From Oscillospiraceae bacterium (lineage in GTDB: Bacteria; Bacillota; Clostridia; Oscillospirales; Oscillospiraceae): DNA of 64,000 nt. The position numbers and the translations under genes were made by a program. Positions 37,015-44,285 of the stretch are shown here, piece by piece. The notes under the pieces are model-generated. The model had not been told where the DNA came from and searched no databases. It saw only the letters and a list, made by a program, of their open reading frames with translations. Within the stretch, counting starts at the first letter, position 1. Each line of letters begins with the position of its first letter. The DNA is taken from assembly GCA_017408915.1 (NCBI GenBank), contig JAFQTS010000065.1, positions 1 to 64,000 on the forward strand, in the 5' to 3' direction.

Positions 37015-38008
37015 GCAAAAGGGCAAGTACATACTGCTGTGGACAGCACTCCTTTGCGTGGTGGTGCTGTGGGCAGCCCTCAGTTTCGGCGGCACGATGA
37101 CGCTGAGTCTGGGGGAGATGTGTCATGCCCTTTTTTCCCGTGACCCCTCAGATGCGGCGGGAAATATCTTCCTCTATTCCCGTTTGCCCCGCGCCGTGGC
37201 CTCCTTTTTGGCAGGTGCTGCCCTCGCTACGGCGGGCGCAGTATTGCAGACGGTGCTGGGAAATAAACTGGCCTCCCCCAGTATTATCGGCGTCAATGCA
37301 GGTGCAGGTTTGGGTATCACCATCTGCTGTGCCTGCGGCGTATTTTCCGGATGGATGGCTTCTGTGTCAGCCTTCCTCGGCAGCCTTGTGGTGGTGTTGG
37401 CCATCGCTCTCTTCTCCCGCCGCAGCGGCGTATCCCGCACTACCGTTATTTTGACGGGCGTTGCCATGAACAGCGTTTTGAACGCCATTTCCGAGTCTCT
37501 CGCAGTGCTGGATACAGATGTGGCCATCCTCAGCACGGAGTTCCGTGTCGGCGGCTTTTCTGCAGTATCCTATCAGCGCCTCGTACCTGCGGCGGTGCTG
37601 ATCGTGGCGGCGCTGGTGGTGCTTTTGACATTGGGCAACGAGCTGGATGTGGTGGGTCTTGGTGACGAGACGGCACAGGGCATCGGCTTGGCAGCGGGGA
37701 AGTATCGGCTGGTGTTTTTGTTCGCCTGCGCCGTGCTGGCAGGTGCGGCGGTGAGTTTTGCAGGGCTCTTAGGCTTTGTGGGACTTATTGTTCCCCATGT
37801 TGCCCGCCGCCTCGTGGGAACGGAGAGCCGTCGTCTGCTGCCGATGTGTCTCCTGTCGGGCGGCGCTTTTGTCACGGCCTGCGATCTGGCGGCGCGGACG
37901 CTGTTTGCGCCCTTTGAACTGCCTGTGGGTATCCTCATGGCGGTTATCGGCGGCCCTGCCTTCGTGGTGCTGCTGATCCGCTTCAAAGGAGGTCACCGCT
38001 ATGCTTGA
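37007..38008 (+). CDS. FecCD/BtuC family ABC permease
   Basis: 333 residues starting at TTG 37007, 7 bases after AGGAG and overlapping the previous gene; the GTG at 37011 is out of frame, and no ATG fits. About nine to ten membrane helices, with SRLPRAVASFLAGAALATAGAVLQ and GLIVPHVARRLVG, the hallmark segments of the FecCD permease family. Works as a dimer with the ATPase encoded next. Overlaps that gene by 8 bases. Confidence 0.93.
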   Translation: MGEQKGKYILLWTALLCVVVLWAALSFGGTMTLSLGEMCHALFSRDPSDAAGNIFLYSRLPRAVASFLAGAALATAGAVLQTVLGNKLASPSIIGVNAGAGLGITICCACGVFSGWMASVSAFLGSLVVVLAIALFSRRSGVSRTTVILTGVAMNSVLNAISESLAVLDTDVAILSTEFRVGGFSAVSYQRLVPAAVLIVAALVVLLTLGNELDVVGLGDETAQGIGLAAGKYRLVFLFACAVLAGAAVSFAGLLGFVGLIVPHVARRLVGTESRRLLPMCLLSGGAFVTACDLAARTLFAPFELPVGILMAVIGGPAFVVLLIRFKGGHRYA

Positions 38009-38759
38009 GATACGCAATTTATCGGCGGGCTACGGCCATGGTGATGTGATCGCCGAGGTGTCCTTCACGGCAAAAAGAGGGGAAATCACCACCATTATCG
38101 GCAAAAACGGCTGCGGAAAGACCACGCTTTTAAAGGCAGTCACGGGTATGCTGCCCCATCGGAGCGGCGATGTGCTGGTGGATGGGGTGTCGATAGCGGC
38201 GCTGTCCACGGCGAAGCGGGCGCAGCTCATGTCCTATCTGGCGCAGGGCCGCGGCGCACCGGAGATCACCGTGGGGCGCATGGTGCTTCATGGGCGGTTT
38301 TCCCACTTGGGCTATCCCCGCCGCTACAGCAAGAAAGACTACGCCATCGCCGCAGAGGTGATGGAACAAATGGGACTTACCGCGCTTGCCTATACGCCCA
38401 TGAGTCAGTTGTCGGGCGGCATGCGGCAGAAGGTGTATATTGCCATGGCGCTGGCACAGCAGACGCCCGTGGTGTTGATGGATGAACCTACCACCTATCT
38501 CGACATCGCCCAGCAGCTGAGTTTCGGCGACATGGTGGGAGATTTGGCGCAGCAGGGGAAAGCGGTGCTGCTGGTGCTTCACGATTTGCTCTTCGCTCTG
38601 CGTATCTCCCACCGCATCGTGGTGATGGATGGGGGCAGAGTGGTGGCCTGCGGCACGCCCGAGGAAATTATGGCGAGCGGCGTGTTGGAACGGCTCTACG
38701 GCGTGGTGGTCAAGTCTGTGGAGACGGAGCAGGGCATACGGCTCTACTACGATGTGTGA
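38001..38759 (+). CDS. FecE/BtuD family ABC ATPase
   Basis: 252 residues. Walker A GKNGCGKTTLLKAV near residues 33-46, signature LSGGMRQKVYIAMALAQ, Walker B VVLMDEPTTYLDI, then the switch His in LVLHDL. Powers the importer with the two preceding gene products. AAAGGAGGT sits ahead of the ATG, inside the permease gene. Specificity is set by the partners, so iron siderophore, heme or cobamide are all possible. Confidence 0.94.
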   Translation: MLEIRNLSAGYGHGDVIAEVSFTAKRGEITTIIGKNGCGKTTLLKAVTGMLPHRSGDVLVDGVSIAALSTAKRAQLMSYLAQGRGAPEITVGRMVLHGRFSHLGYPRRYSKKDYAIAAEVMEQMGLTALAYTPMSQLSGGMRQKVYIAMALAQQTPVVLMDEPTTYLDIAQQLSFGDMVGDLAQQGKAVLLVLHDLLFALRISHRIVVMDGGRVVACGTPEEIMASGVLERLYGVVVKSVETEQGIRLYYDV

Positions 38760-38848
38760 AACGGAGAAAAGTGATAAAATGTGCTGTTCTTTGTGGTGAT
38801 GCTCTTGATGACGGAGCGCATCAACAAACGGGAAAATTTGGCATAAAA

Positions 38849-38881
38849 AACACCCTCGTTTTCCAAAACGAGGGTGTTTTT
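38849..38881. terminator. Bidirectional terminator between the ABC importer and the PucR-type regulator
   Basis: Stem AACACCCTCGTTTT / AAAACGAGGGTGTT with A-rich and T-rich flanks, between convergent genes. Confidence 0.92.
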
Positions 38882-38886
38882 CTCAT

Positions 38887-40344
38887 TTATTGTCCCTCCA
38901 ACAGCTTGAAGGACAGCATCAGCAGTAAGCGCTCATCGGCATCGTTCAAGTCACAGCGGAGGATGGACTTAATGTGGTTGAGGCGGTAGAGGAGGGTATT
39001 TTTATGGACATAGAGCCGCTCGGCGGTGCGGATGAGGTTGCAGTTACACTCCAAGTAGGTGCGGAGCGTGTCCAAAAGGGAGAAGGAGTACTGCCCCTCC
39101 GCTTCCTCCAAGCGGGGGATGTCGGGGCTGATGAGGAAGGGAATTTGTTCTTCGGGAATGTAGGCGAGGATGCGCTCCAACATGATACTGCGGTAGAAGC
39201 TGAGGCCTGCCTGCTGCTCGCTTTCCAGTGCGGCGAGGGCTTGGTGGAAGAAGCCGTGGAGGTCGCGGATGTGACGGAAGGGGTTGGAGACGCCGCAGCG
39301 GAGATGGTGGTCGGCGAAGAAATGGGACAATTTCGCCGTGAGGGAGTTAAGCCCCACCTCATCGGGGGCGTAGGCGAGGAGCAACAGCTGCTCCTGCCAC
39401 ACCACGGGGAGGAAATGCTCCTCGCCATAGAGTCGCTGAAGGAGGGAGGCGTAGTAGGAGGCCATTTGGCGGTCGTCCCGCGCCTTTACATCGGCGAAAA
39501 AGAGCTGCATGACGGAGTTATTGAGGTAGGGGGCAGAGGCGAGACGGTCGGCAATCAGCTCCTCCGAGAGATGGACGCCATGGAGCAGGTCGAGGAGCAT
39601 ACTCTGCAGCGGGCCGCTGTCGCTGAGACGGTCGCTCCGCTCCCAAATGCGGCGAAGGTGGGCCGTCACCAGTTCGCAGGCACGGAGAACGAGGGGGGAG
39701 GTGTTGCCGTCTACGCACAGCACCGTCAAACGGCTGACGAAGCGCCCGCCCAGCCACACGTTGCTGGTGATGGAGGGGAAGGGGTAGATGTCGGAGTGGT
39801 AGACCATAGGCTTGCGGGCGAGAGCAAGTTTATCGAGGTCGCCCGAATCCTTCATTTTCTGGGCGTTTTTCGGGGAGAGGTAGCCCTTCTCCTTCATGTG
39901 TACCCACTCCTCGTCGCCGGGGAAGTCGAGACTCTTGGTCATGGCGAGGATGCGGTAGCTCTCGTCCAAGTAGAACATGGGCACGCCCATGTGGAGGCTG
40001 GTGCGGTCGAGAAGCTCTTGGTCGTTGTCGCAGAGGGCGAGGGTGGTGGAGAGGGTGTCCAGCCAGCTTTTGGCGGAGGCGAGGGCGTTAAAGACCTGCG
40101 CCAAGCCCCCTTGTTCCAAGACGATGCGGTTATCCGCCTCCGCAGGCACATCCCCCAGCGACACCACCAAGGCATGGTGGAAGGGGCGGGGGAGAGTGGC
40201 GCTTGCCGTCACATAGATGGTGTTGGGGCGGTCGGCGGCGGTGCCGTCCATTAAGAGCAGGGTGTCGGCCTGCTCGAAGTTGGTTTTGAGAATTTCCTTC
40301 GGGGCGAAGGGCTGTAGTACATGGCAGACAACATCCCATGTCAT
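38887..40344 (-). CDS. PucR-family transcriptional regulator
   Basis: 485 residues from the ATG at 40344, which has AGGAGG ahead of it; the open frame runs further upstream but without a ribosome site. The C-terminus (LLDTLRTYLECNCNLIRTAE through LYVHKNTLLYRLNHIKSIL) is the PucR helix-turn-helix; the N-terminal half holds a purine-catabolism-regulator-like sensory region. Divergent from the MtaA-like gene at 40558 and so likely its regulator. Note that any read-through from the minus-strand B12 riboswitch at 41.6 kb would enter this gene in sense. Confidence 0.85.
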   Translation of the reverse strand: MTWDVVCHVLQPFAPKEILKTNFEQADTLLLMDGTAADRPNTIYVTASATLPRPFHHALVVSLGDVPAEADNRIVLEQGGLAQVFNALASAKSWLDTLSTTLALCDNDQELLDRTSLHMGVPMFYLDESYRILAMTKSLDFPGDEEWVHMKEKGYLSPKNAQKMKDSGDLDKLALARKPMVYHSDIYPFPSITSNVWLGGRFVSRLTVLCVDGNTSPLVLRACELVTAHLRRIWERSDRLSDSGPLQSMLLDLLHGVHLSEELIADRLASAPYLNNSVMQLFFADVKARDDRQMASYYASLLQRLYGEEHFLPVVWQEQLLLLAYAPDEVGLNSLTAKLSHFFADHHLRCGVSNPFRHIRDLHGFFHQALAALESEQQAGLSFYRSIMLERILAYIPEEQIPFLISPDIPRLEEAEGQYSFSLLDTLRTYLECNCNLIRTAERLYVHKNTLLYRLNHIKSILRCDLNDADERLLLMLSFKLLEGQ

Positions 40345-40557
40345 GGCTGTGTTCCTCCTATTGTGATAGTAGCACAAAAATGAAAGAGGGGATTCTGTCC
40401 CCCTGTCCGTAGACAAAGGGGAAAGTTCGTGATATATGTTATTATAGAAGGTGTAAAAGCAATATGCAAGGGAAATTACGGAAAAATACGCCTTATATTG
40501 TTTTCGGTAAGAAAGCACAAAGAAAACTGCTTATTAACTTTACAGGGAGGATTCGTT

Positions 40558-41541
40558 ATGCAGACTGCAAAACAGGCAATACTTGCCAGAATGAAGGGCG
40601 AAAAGGCCGACTTTATCCCCGAGTTCTATTCCGTGGTGAAAGAGATCGTCTATCCCGGCGAGCGCTTTATCGATCTGAAGAATTTTGACCCCTACGGCAC
40701 CGGCCCCGATGCCTGGGGCGTCATGTGGACCAATCAGGGCCCCAATCCCGCCGTGGACGGCAACACGGTAGCCAAGGACTTCCGTCTGTTTGAGGATATT
40801 ACCGAGTGGAAGGAAAAGGTCAAGTTCCCCAAATTCAGCAAATTTGTGCTGCGTATGATCTTCAAGGGCATGATGAAGGGTATGGCCGTTGACCGTAAGG
40901 AGCATGTGGTTTCCTGCCTGATGCTCTCCGGCGCTTTCGAGCGTATGAACCAGATGATCGGTTTCGAAAACGCTCTGTGTGCCTTCTATGAGGAGCCCGA
41001 GGCTACCAAGGAGTTCCTCAACGCCATGTGCGAGTATAAGCTAAAGTGCATCGAACTGGCACACAAGGTTCTCAAGCCCGATGTGATCCATATGCATGAT
41101 GACTGGGGCACCAACGACAATATGTTCTTCTCCCCCGAGATCTGGCGTGAGTTCATCAAGCCTCTGGAGAAGCGCTATGCCGATAAGATCCATGAGCTGG
41201 GCATGATCTACATGCACCACTCCTGCGGCTACATCACCCAGATCATCCCCGATCTGGTGGAGATCGGTGTGGACTGCATCAACCCCATGATGGTGAAGAA
41301 CGACATCGACGGTATCATGGAGCAGTATGGCGACAAGATCACTGTCATGGGCGGTGTGGACAGCCAGACCATGGAGATCCTTGCCACTCCCGAGGATACC
41401 AAGCGTATCGTCTGCGAGGCTATGGATAAGTATGTGAACAAGGGCCGCTACCTGCCCTTCATCATCCCCATCCGTCAGGAGACCTTCGGTATGTATATGG
41501 AGGCTGTCAACGAGTACGGCCGTCAGATCGAAGTGAAATAA
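40558..41541 (+). CDS. Uroporphyrinogen-decarboxylase-like (MtaA-type) methyltransferase 1
   Basis: 327 residues from ATG 40558 after AGGGAGGATT. The upstream open frame has no ribosome site. URO-D fold: DPYGTGPDAWGVMW near the N-terminus, then HMHDDWGTNDNMFFSPEIW, HHSCGYITQIIPDL and GGVDSQTMEILATPEDTKR. The His-x-Cys pair of MtaA zinc sites is present (HHSC), but the C-terminal Cys of that site is not obvious, with FIIPIRQETFGM in its place. It probably moves methyl groups between a substrate, the corrinoid protein and CoM/THF-like acceptors. Opposed by an antisense-oriented B12 riboswitch. Confidence 0.82.
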   Translation: MQTAKQAILARMKGEKADFIPEFYSVVKEIVYPGERFIDLKNFDPYGTGPDAWGVMWTNQGPNPAVDGNTVAKDFRLFEDITEWKEKVKFPKFSKFVLRMIFKGMMKGMAVDRKEHVVSCLMLSGAFERMNQMIGFENALCAFYEEPEATKEFLNAMCEYKLKCIELAHKVLKPDVIHMHDDWGTNDNMFFSPEIWREFIKPLEKRYADKIHELGMIYMHHSCGYITQIIPDLVEIGVDCINPMMVKNDIDGIMEQYGDKITVMGGVDSQTMEILATPEDTKRIVCEAMDKYVNKGRYLPFIIPIRQETFGMYMEAVNEYGRQIEVK

Positions 41542-41560
41542 GGAAATCGATCAATAAAAA

Positions 41561-41598
41561 CAGTGCCGCAGAACAGAGGTTCTGCGGCACTGCTTTTT
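41561..41598. terminator. Bidirectional terminator; also the riboswitch terminator
   Basis: Stem CAGTGCCGCAGAAC (41561-41574) / GTTCTGCGGCACTG (41579-41592), loop AGAG, with CT6 on the plus side and T5 on the minus side. It ends the methyltransferase mRNA and, on the minus strand, follows the cobalamin aptamer. Its minus-strand 5' arm contains GTGCCGC, complementary to a GCGGCAC just after the aptamer (41615-41621): a candidate antiterminator. Confidence 0.92.
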
Positions 41599-41599
41599 T

Positions 41600-41860
41600 G
41601 TTTGTACGGTGTACGTGCCGCCGTCCTATTCACACGCGCAGGGTGGGCAGCTCCGTGATCCGTAGGTCTTCTGACTCGTACCTGTGGGCGCTTATGACGC
41701 CCGCGGTTTTCCCTGCCTTCCCGGAGAGGACTCCAGTGGCTCGCTTTCGCAGAGGGAACACCTCGATACACACAGCGGCGGTGCCGTTCGGGATTCGCAC
41801 CCGATTGTCTTGTTCAGTCTGTGCGGTGTCGTGAGACCCCACCCAGACCACGGAAACGGA
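41600..41860 (-). promoter_or_regulatory. Cobalamin (B12) riboswitch on the minus strand
   Basis: Read 5' to 3' on the minus strand: GGGTGCGAATCCCG (41789-41802), L5-like CCGCCGCTGTG, GCCACTGG (41733-41740), GGGAAGGC (41715-41722) and the B12-box-like GAGTCAGAAGACCTACGG (41660-41677), in canonical order. CCGTGGTCT (41845-41853) pairs with AGACCTACGG (41660-41669) to close the aptamer. CGGCGG (41618-41623) can kiss CCGCCG in L5 (41776-41781). When free, that stretch can pair with the terminator arm. This predicts termination with B12. No minus-strand gene lies directly downstream; transcription would be antisense to the methyltransferase. Confidence 0.88.
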
Positions 41861-41875
41861 TGGTATTTTATTGCG

Positions 41876-41908
41876 GTGCGGGTTGAGCGACCCGTGCCGC
41901 AAGGGGTA
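41876..41908. other. Hairpin between the corrinoid gene and the riboswitch
   Basis: Arms TTGCGGTGCGGGT and ACCCGTGCCGCAA, loop TGAGCG. In plus-strand RNA it is fully paired with two G-U pairs; in minus-strand RNA those become C-A mismatches. No T-run on either side, so it is not a standard terminator. No clear promoter for the riboswitch was found near here. Confidence 0.5.
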
Positions 41909-41918
41909 GCCTAATAAC

Positions 41919-42545
41919 TTAGGCCAGCAGCTCAGCAGCCTTCATGGCGGCGGAAGCAGCGTCAGCGGTGTAAGCGTCAGCGCCGATGGAATCAGCGAAC
42001 TCCTGAGTGATGGGAGCGCCGCCGACCATGACCTTAGCGGACAGGCCGGCTTCCTTGACAGCCTTCACGACCTCGCCCATGACGGGCATGGTGGTGGTCA
42101 GCAGAGCGGAGCAGCAGATGATGCCAGCGTTGTTCTCCTTAGCAGCGGTGACGAAAGTCTCGGGAGTGACGTCAACGCCCAGATCCACGACGGTGATGCC
42201 CTTGCCCTCGATCATCATCTTGACCAGGTTCTTGCCGATGTCGTGCAGGTCGCCGTGCACAGTACCGATAACGGCAGTGCCCAGAGAGACAGCACCGGCC
42301 TCAGCCAGCAGGGGCTTCAGCAGCTCGGAACCGGCGTTCATGGCGCGGGCAGCCACCAGCACCTCGGGGACGAAGATCTCGTTGTCACGGAACTTCACGC
42401 CGACGCGATCCATACCGGGCAGCAGACCCTCGGTCAGAATGGTCTGGGGAGCGATGCCCTCGTCCAGAGCCTTCTGCACGTACTCAACTACCAGCTTGCG
42501 CTTGCCCTTTTCCAGAGCCTCACCGATCTCAACCAAAATGCTCAT
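41919..42545 (-). CDS. Corrinoid protein (MtaC/MttC-type, B12-binding)
   Basis: 208 residues from the ATG at 42545, with CGGAGG nine bases ahead; a longer in-frame start lacks a ribosome site. Residues 1-80 form the helical cap (EGIAPQTILTEGLLPGMDRV), and the B12 domain has the lower-ligand motif Asp99-x-His101-x-x-Gly104 in GDLHDIGKNLV plus a VGGAPIT loop. It carries the methyl-Co intermediate between a substrate methyltransferase and an MtaA-like protein. It converges with methyltransferase 1; the riboswitch lies about 65 bases beyond its stop, on the same strand. Confidence 0.94.
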   Translation of the reverse strand: MSILVEIGEALEKGKRKLVVEYVQKALDEGIAPQTILTEGLLPGMDRVGVKFRDNEIFVPEVLVAARAMNAGSELLKPLLAEAGAVSLGTAVIGTVHGDLHDIGKNLVKMMIEGKGITVVDLGVDVTPETFVTAAKENNAGIICCSALLTTTMPVMGEVVKAVKEAGLSAKVMVGGAPITQEFADSIGADAYTADAASAAMKAAELLA

Positions 42546-42700
42546 GTGAAAATACCTCCGTAAATTTTTTGCGTGTTGCGAATCATCCAAACAAATGATC
42601 CGTTTGATGATTATAAAGTAACAAAATTATACAAAGATTGCAAACGTTTTGGAAAAAGAGGCGATTTTATTACCAATAATCGCAAGAAAATACAACGAAA

Positions 42701-42732
42701 AAGAGTACGGACTTGGCTTAGAGTCCGTACTC
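42701..42732 (-). terminator. Terminator of the PocR-type regulator gene
   Basis: Stem GAGTACGGAC (42703-42712) / GTCCGTACTC (42723-42732) with T5 on the minus strand. The hairpin overlaps the last codons and stop of the regulator gene, so the next gene (corrinoid protein) needs its own promoter in the AT-rich 42546-42700 gap. Confidence 0.85.
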
Positions 42733-43995
42733 CTTATTATTATCAATATGCCGTCCCTGTTTGCGGAACTTATCGGGGGTCACGCCTGTGACTTTTTTGA
42801 ACACCTTACAGTAATAGCTCTGATCCTCAAAGCCGCACATACTGCAAATTTCCGAGAGGGAGGCAACACCTGCCAACAGGAGGGATTTGCTCTTTTCTAC
42901 CCGCAGCTCATTTAAGTACACGCGGAAGCCGCAGCCCATCTCCTCTTTAAATACCTTGGAGAAATGGGAGTGGGAATAGCCCACGTAGTCGGCAAGTTCG
43001 GCGAGCGTGATGTCCTTGGCGTAGTTAAGGGTCATGTAGTTGATGGCCTTGCCGATGATGTTCTTGTGCTTAGAGTCCACAGGGTCAAACACAAGGTCGG
43101 TGTAGCGGTTCAGCACCTTCGCCAGCCAGTGGGCGATGTCCTCCTGTGAGCGCATCTGCCGCAGCTCCTGCATATAGCGGTGGTTGGTGTCGAAAATCAG
43201 CTCGGCGCTGCCGCCGCTGTAGACGGAGGCGCGGGAGAGCACCACCAGCAGCTCCGTAATGCGGGTCTGAATGGTGTTGGGGTCGGGGGAGAAGAAGAAA
43301 ATGTTGCCCAACAGCTCGTTGAGGAGGGCTGCCGCCGTGGCCTTGTCACCACGGGAGATGGCGGAGGACAGCTCCCGCTCCTTCTCCACGGGGTAGGGGG
43401 CAGCTTGACCGCTCAGCTTCAACTCCTGCACATATTCGCCGATGAAGCGCTGCTGGCGGCTCTCGTTCTTCATCATCAGCAGCGCGTGGCTGCTGTCGCT
43501 GATATACACGGCGTTGGCGCAGAGCTGACGGGATACGTGATTGAGGCGGGCAGGCTCGATTTGGGGCAGGTTGGATAAAAACTGGCGAATGGGCTTGACC
43601 CCTGTGCCGGGGACGTTGCGCTTGGCGATAATGTCATCTAAAAAGTCCTCCGCCTCCATAATGAGGACGGGCCCTGCCAGCAGCGCGCCTACCACCGTGC
43701 CCCCCACCACAATGGGAGCGGAGCAGTAGGTGAAGCCGGCGGGGCAGGAGTAGATGTAGCGTCCGCCGAAGCGGGAGGCTTGGGAGATGCCCCGAAGGTG
43801 CAAATCAAGGCAGTGGGGAGGCTCACCGGGGAGACCCTTCAAGAAGGCGCACTCGTCCTGCACCGCGCCGCACTCGTAGAGGAGCGCCCCCTTTTCATCC
43901 AGCAGGCGGCAGCGGATGGTGGAGGCGATGGCGAAGGAATCCACCATCTCCTTGGCGATATTCAAATCAAAGGCGAGGGGCGTGGTCGTTCTCAT
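42718..43995 (-). CDS. PocR-domain AraC-family regulator
   Basis: 425 residues. Residues about 5-170 form a PocR sensory domain (IRCRLLDEKGALLYECG; a Cys-rich GRYIYSCPAGFTYCSAPI), a type proposed to sense small organic compounds in B12-dependent pathways. The C-terminal 100 residues are a double AraC helix-turn-helix (ITLAELADYVGYSHSHFSKV; SEICSMCGFEDQSYYCKVFK). CGGAGG precedes the ATG. It sits between the corrinoid gene and methyltransferase 2 (divergent from the latter), so it likely controls one or both. Confidence 0.9.
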   Translation of the reverse strand: MRTTTPLAFDLNIAKEMVDSFAIASTIRCRLLDEKGALLYECGAVQDECAFLKGLPGEPPHCLDLHLRGISQASRFGGRYIYSCPAGFTYCSAPIVVGGTVVGALLAGPVLIMEAEDFLDDIIAKRNVPGTGVKPIRQFLSNLPQIEPARLNHVSRQLCANAVYISDSSHALLMMKNESRQQRFIGEYVQELKLSGQAAPYPVEKERELSSAISRGDKATAAALLNELLGNIFFFSPDPNTIQTRITELLVVLSRASVYSGGSAELIFDTNHRYMQELRQMRSQEDIAHWLAKVLNRYTDLVFDPVDSKHKNIIGKAINYMTLNYAKDITLAELADYVGYSHSHFSKVFKEEMGCGFRVYLNELRVEKSKSLLLAGVASLSEICSMCGFEDQSYYCKVFKKVTGVTPDKFRKQGRHIDNNKEYGL

Positions 43996-44029
43996 GTGGC
44001 GGCCTCCGTGGTAAAAACTTGTTATATTC

Positions 44030-44058
44030 AGTGTACCTTATCTTTTTCTGCGGGTCAA
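44030..44058 (-). promoter_or_regulatory. Promoter of the PocR-type regulator gene
   Basis: Minus strand TTGACC (44053-44058), 17 bases, TACACT (44030-44035). On the other strand of the same 290-base gap a TATAAT at 44229-44234, with a poorly spaced TTGAAT upstream, is the likely -10 for the gene at 44286. Confidence 0.65.
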
Positions 44059-44285
44059 AGGGGATGGCGCATTTTTGTGAAAAACAGAGATAAAACTCGT
44101 CATAATCACAAGAAAAGACAATGGTGGTTTTGGGAGAAAGGCCGTATTTTTGGAAAGAAATTCGAAAAATGAGAGGATAAGTGCCAAAAATCACAAAAAA
44201 GTTGAATACAAGAGGGGAATGGGGCTTGTATAATGGTAGCATAGAAAATTTTGCGGCAAAGCCGCGTTAACAGGAGGACGAGCCT

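Noticed and set aside
38756..38989. 77-codon plus-strand frame after the ABC ATPase
   Set aside because: It runs through a strong bidirectional terminator into the reverse of the PucR-type gene and shows no domain.
40540..40905. Minus-strand frame inside methyltransferase 1, downstream of the riboswitch
   Set aside because: Considered as the missing gene controlled by the riboswitch. It lies about 650 bases away, is short, lacks a convincing ribosome site, and looks like a shadow of the methyltransferase.
41600..41920. Reading the riboswitch-like region on the plus strand, or as small proteins
   Set aside because: The aptamer motifs are in correct 5'-3' order only on the minus strand, and the reading frames there have no ribosome sites.
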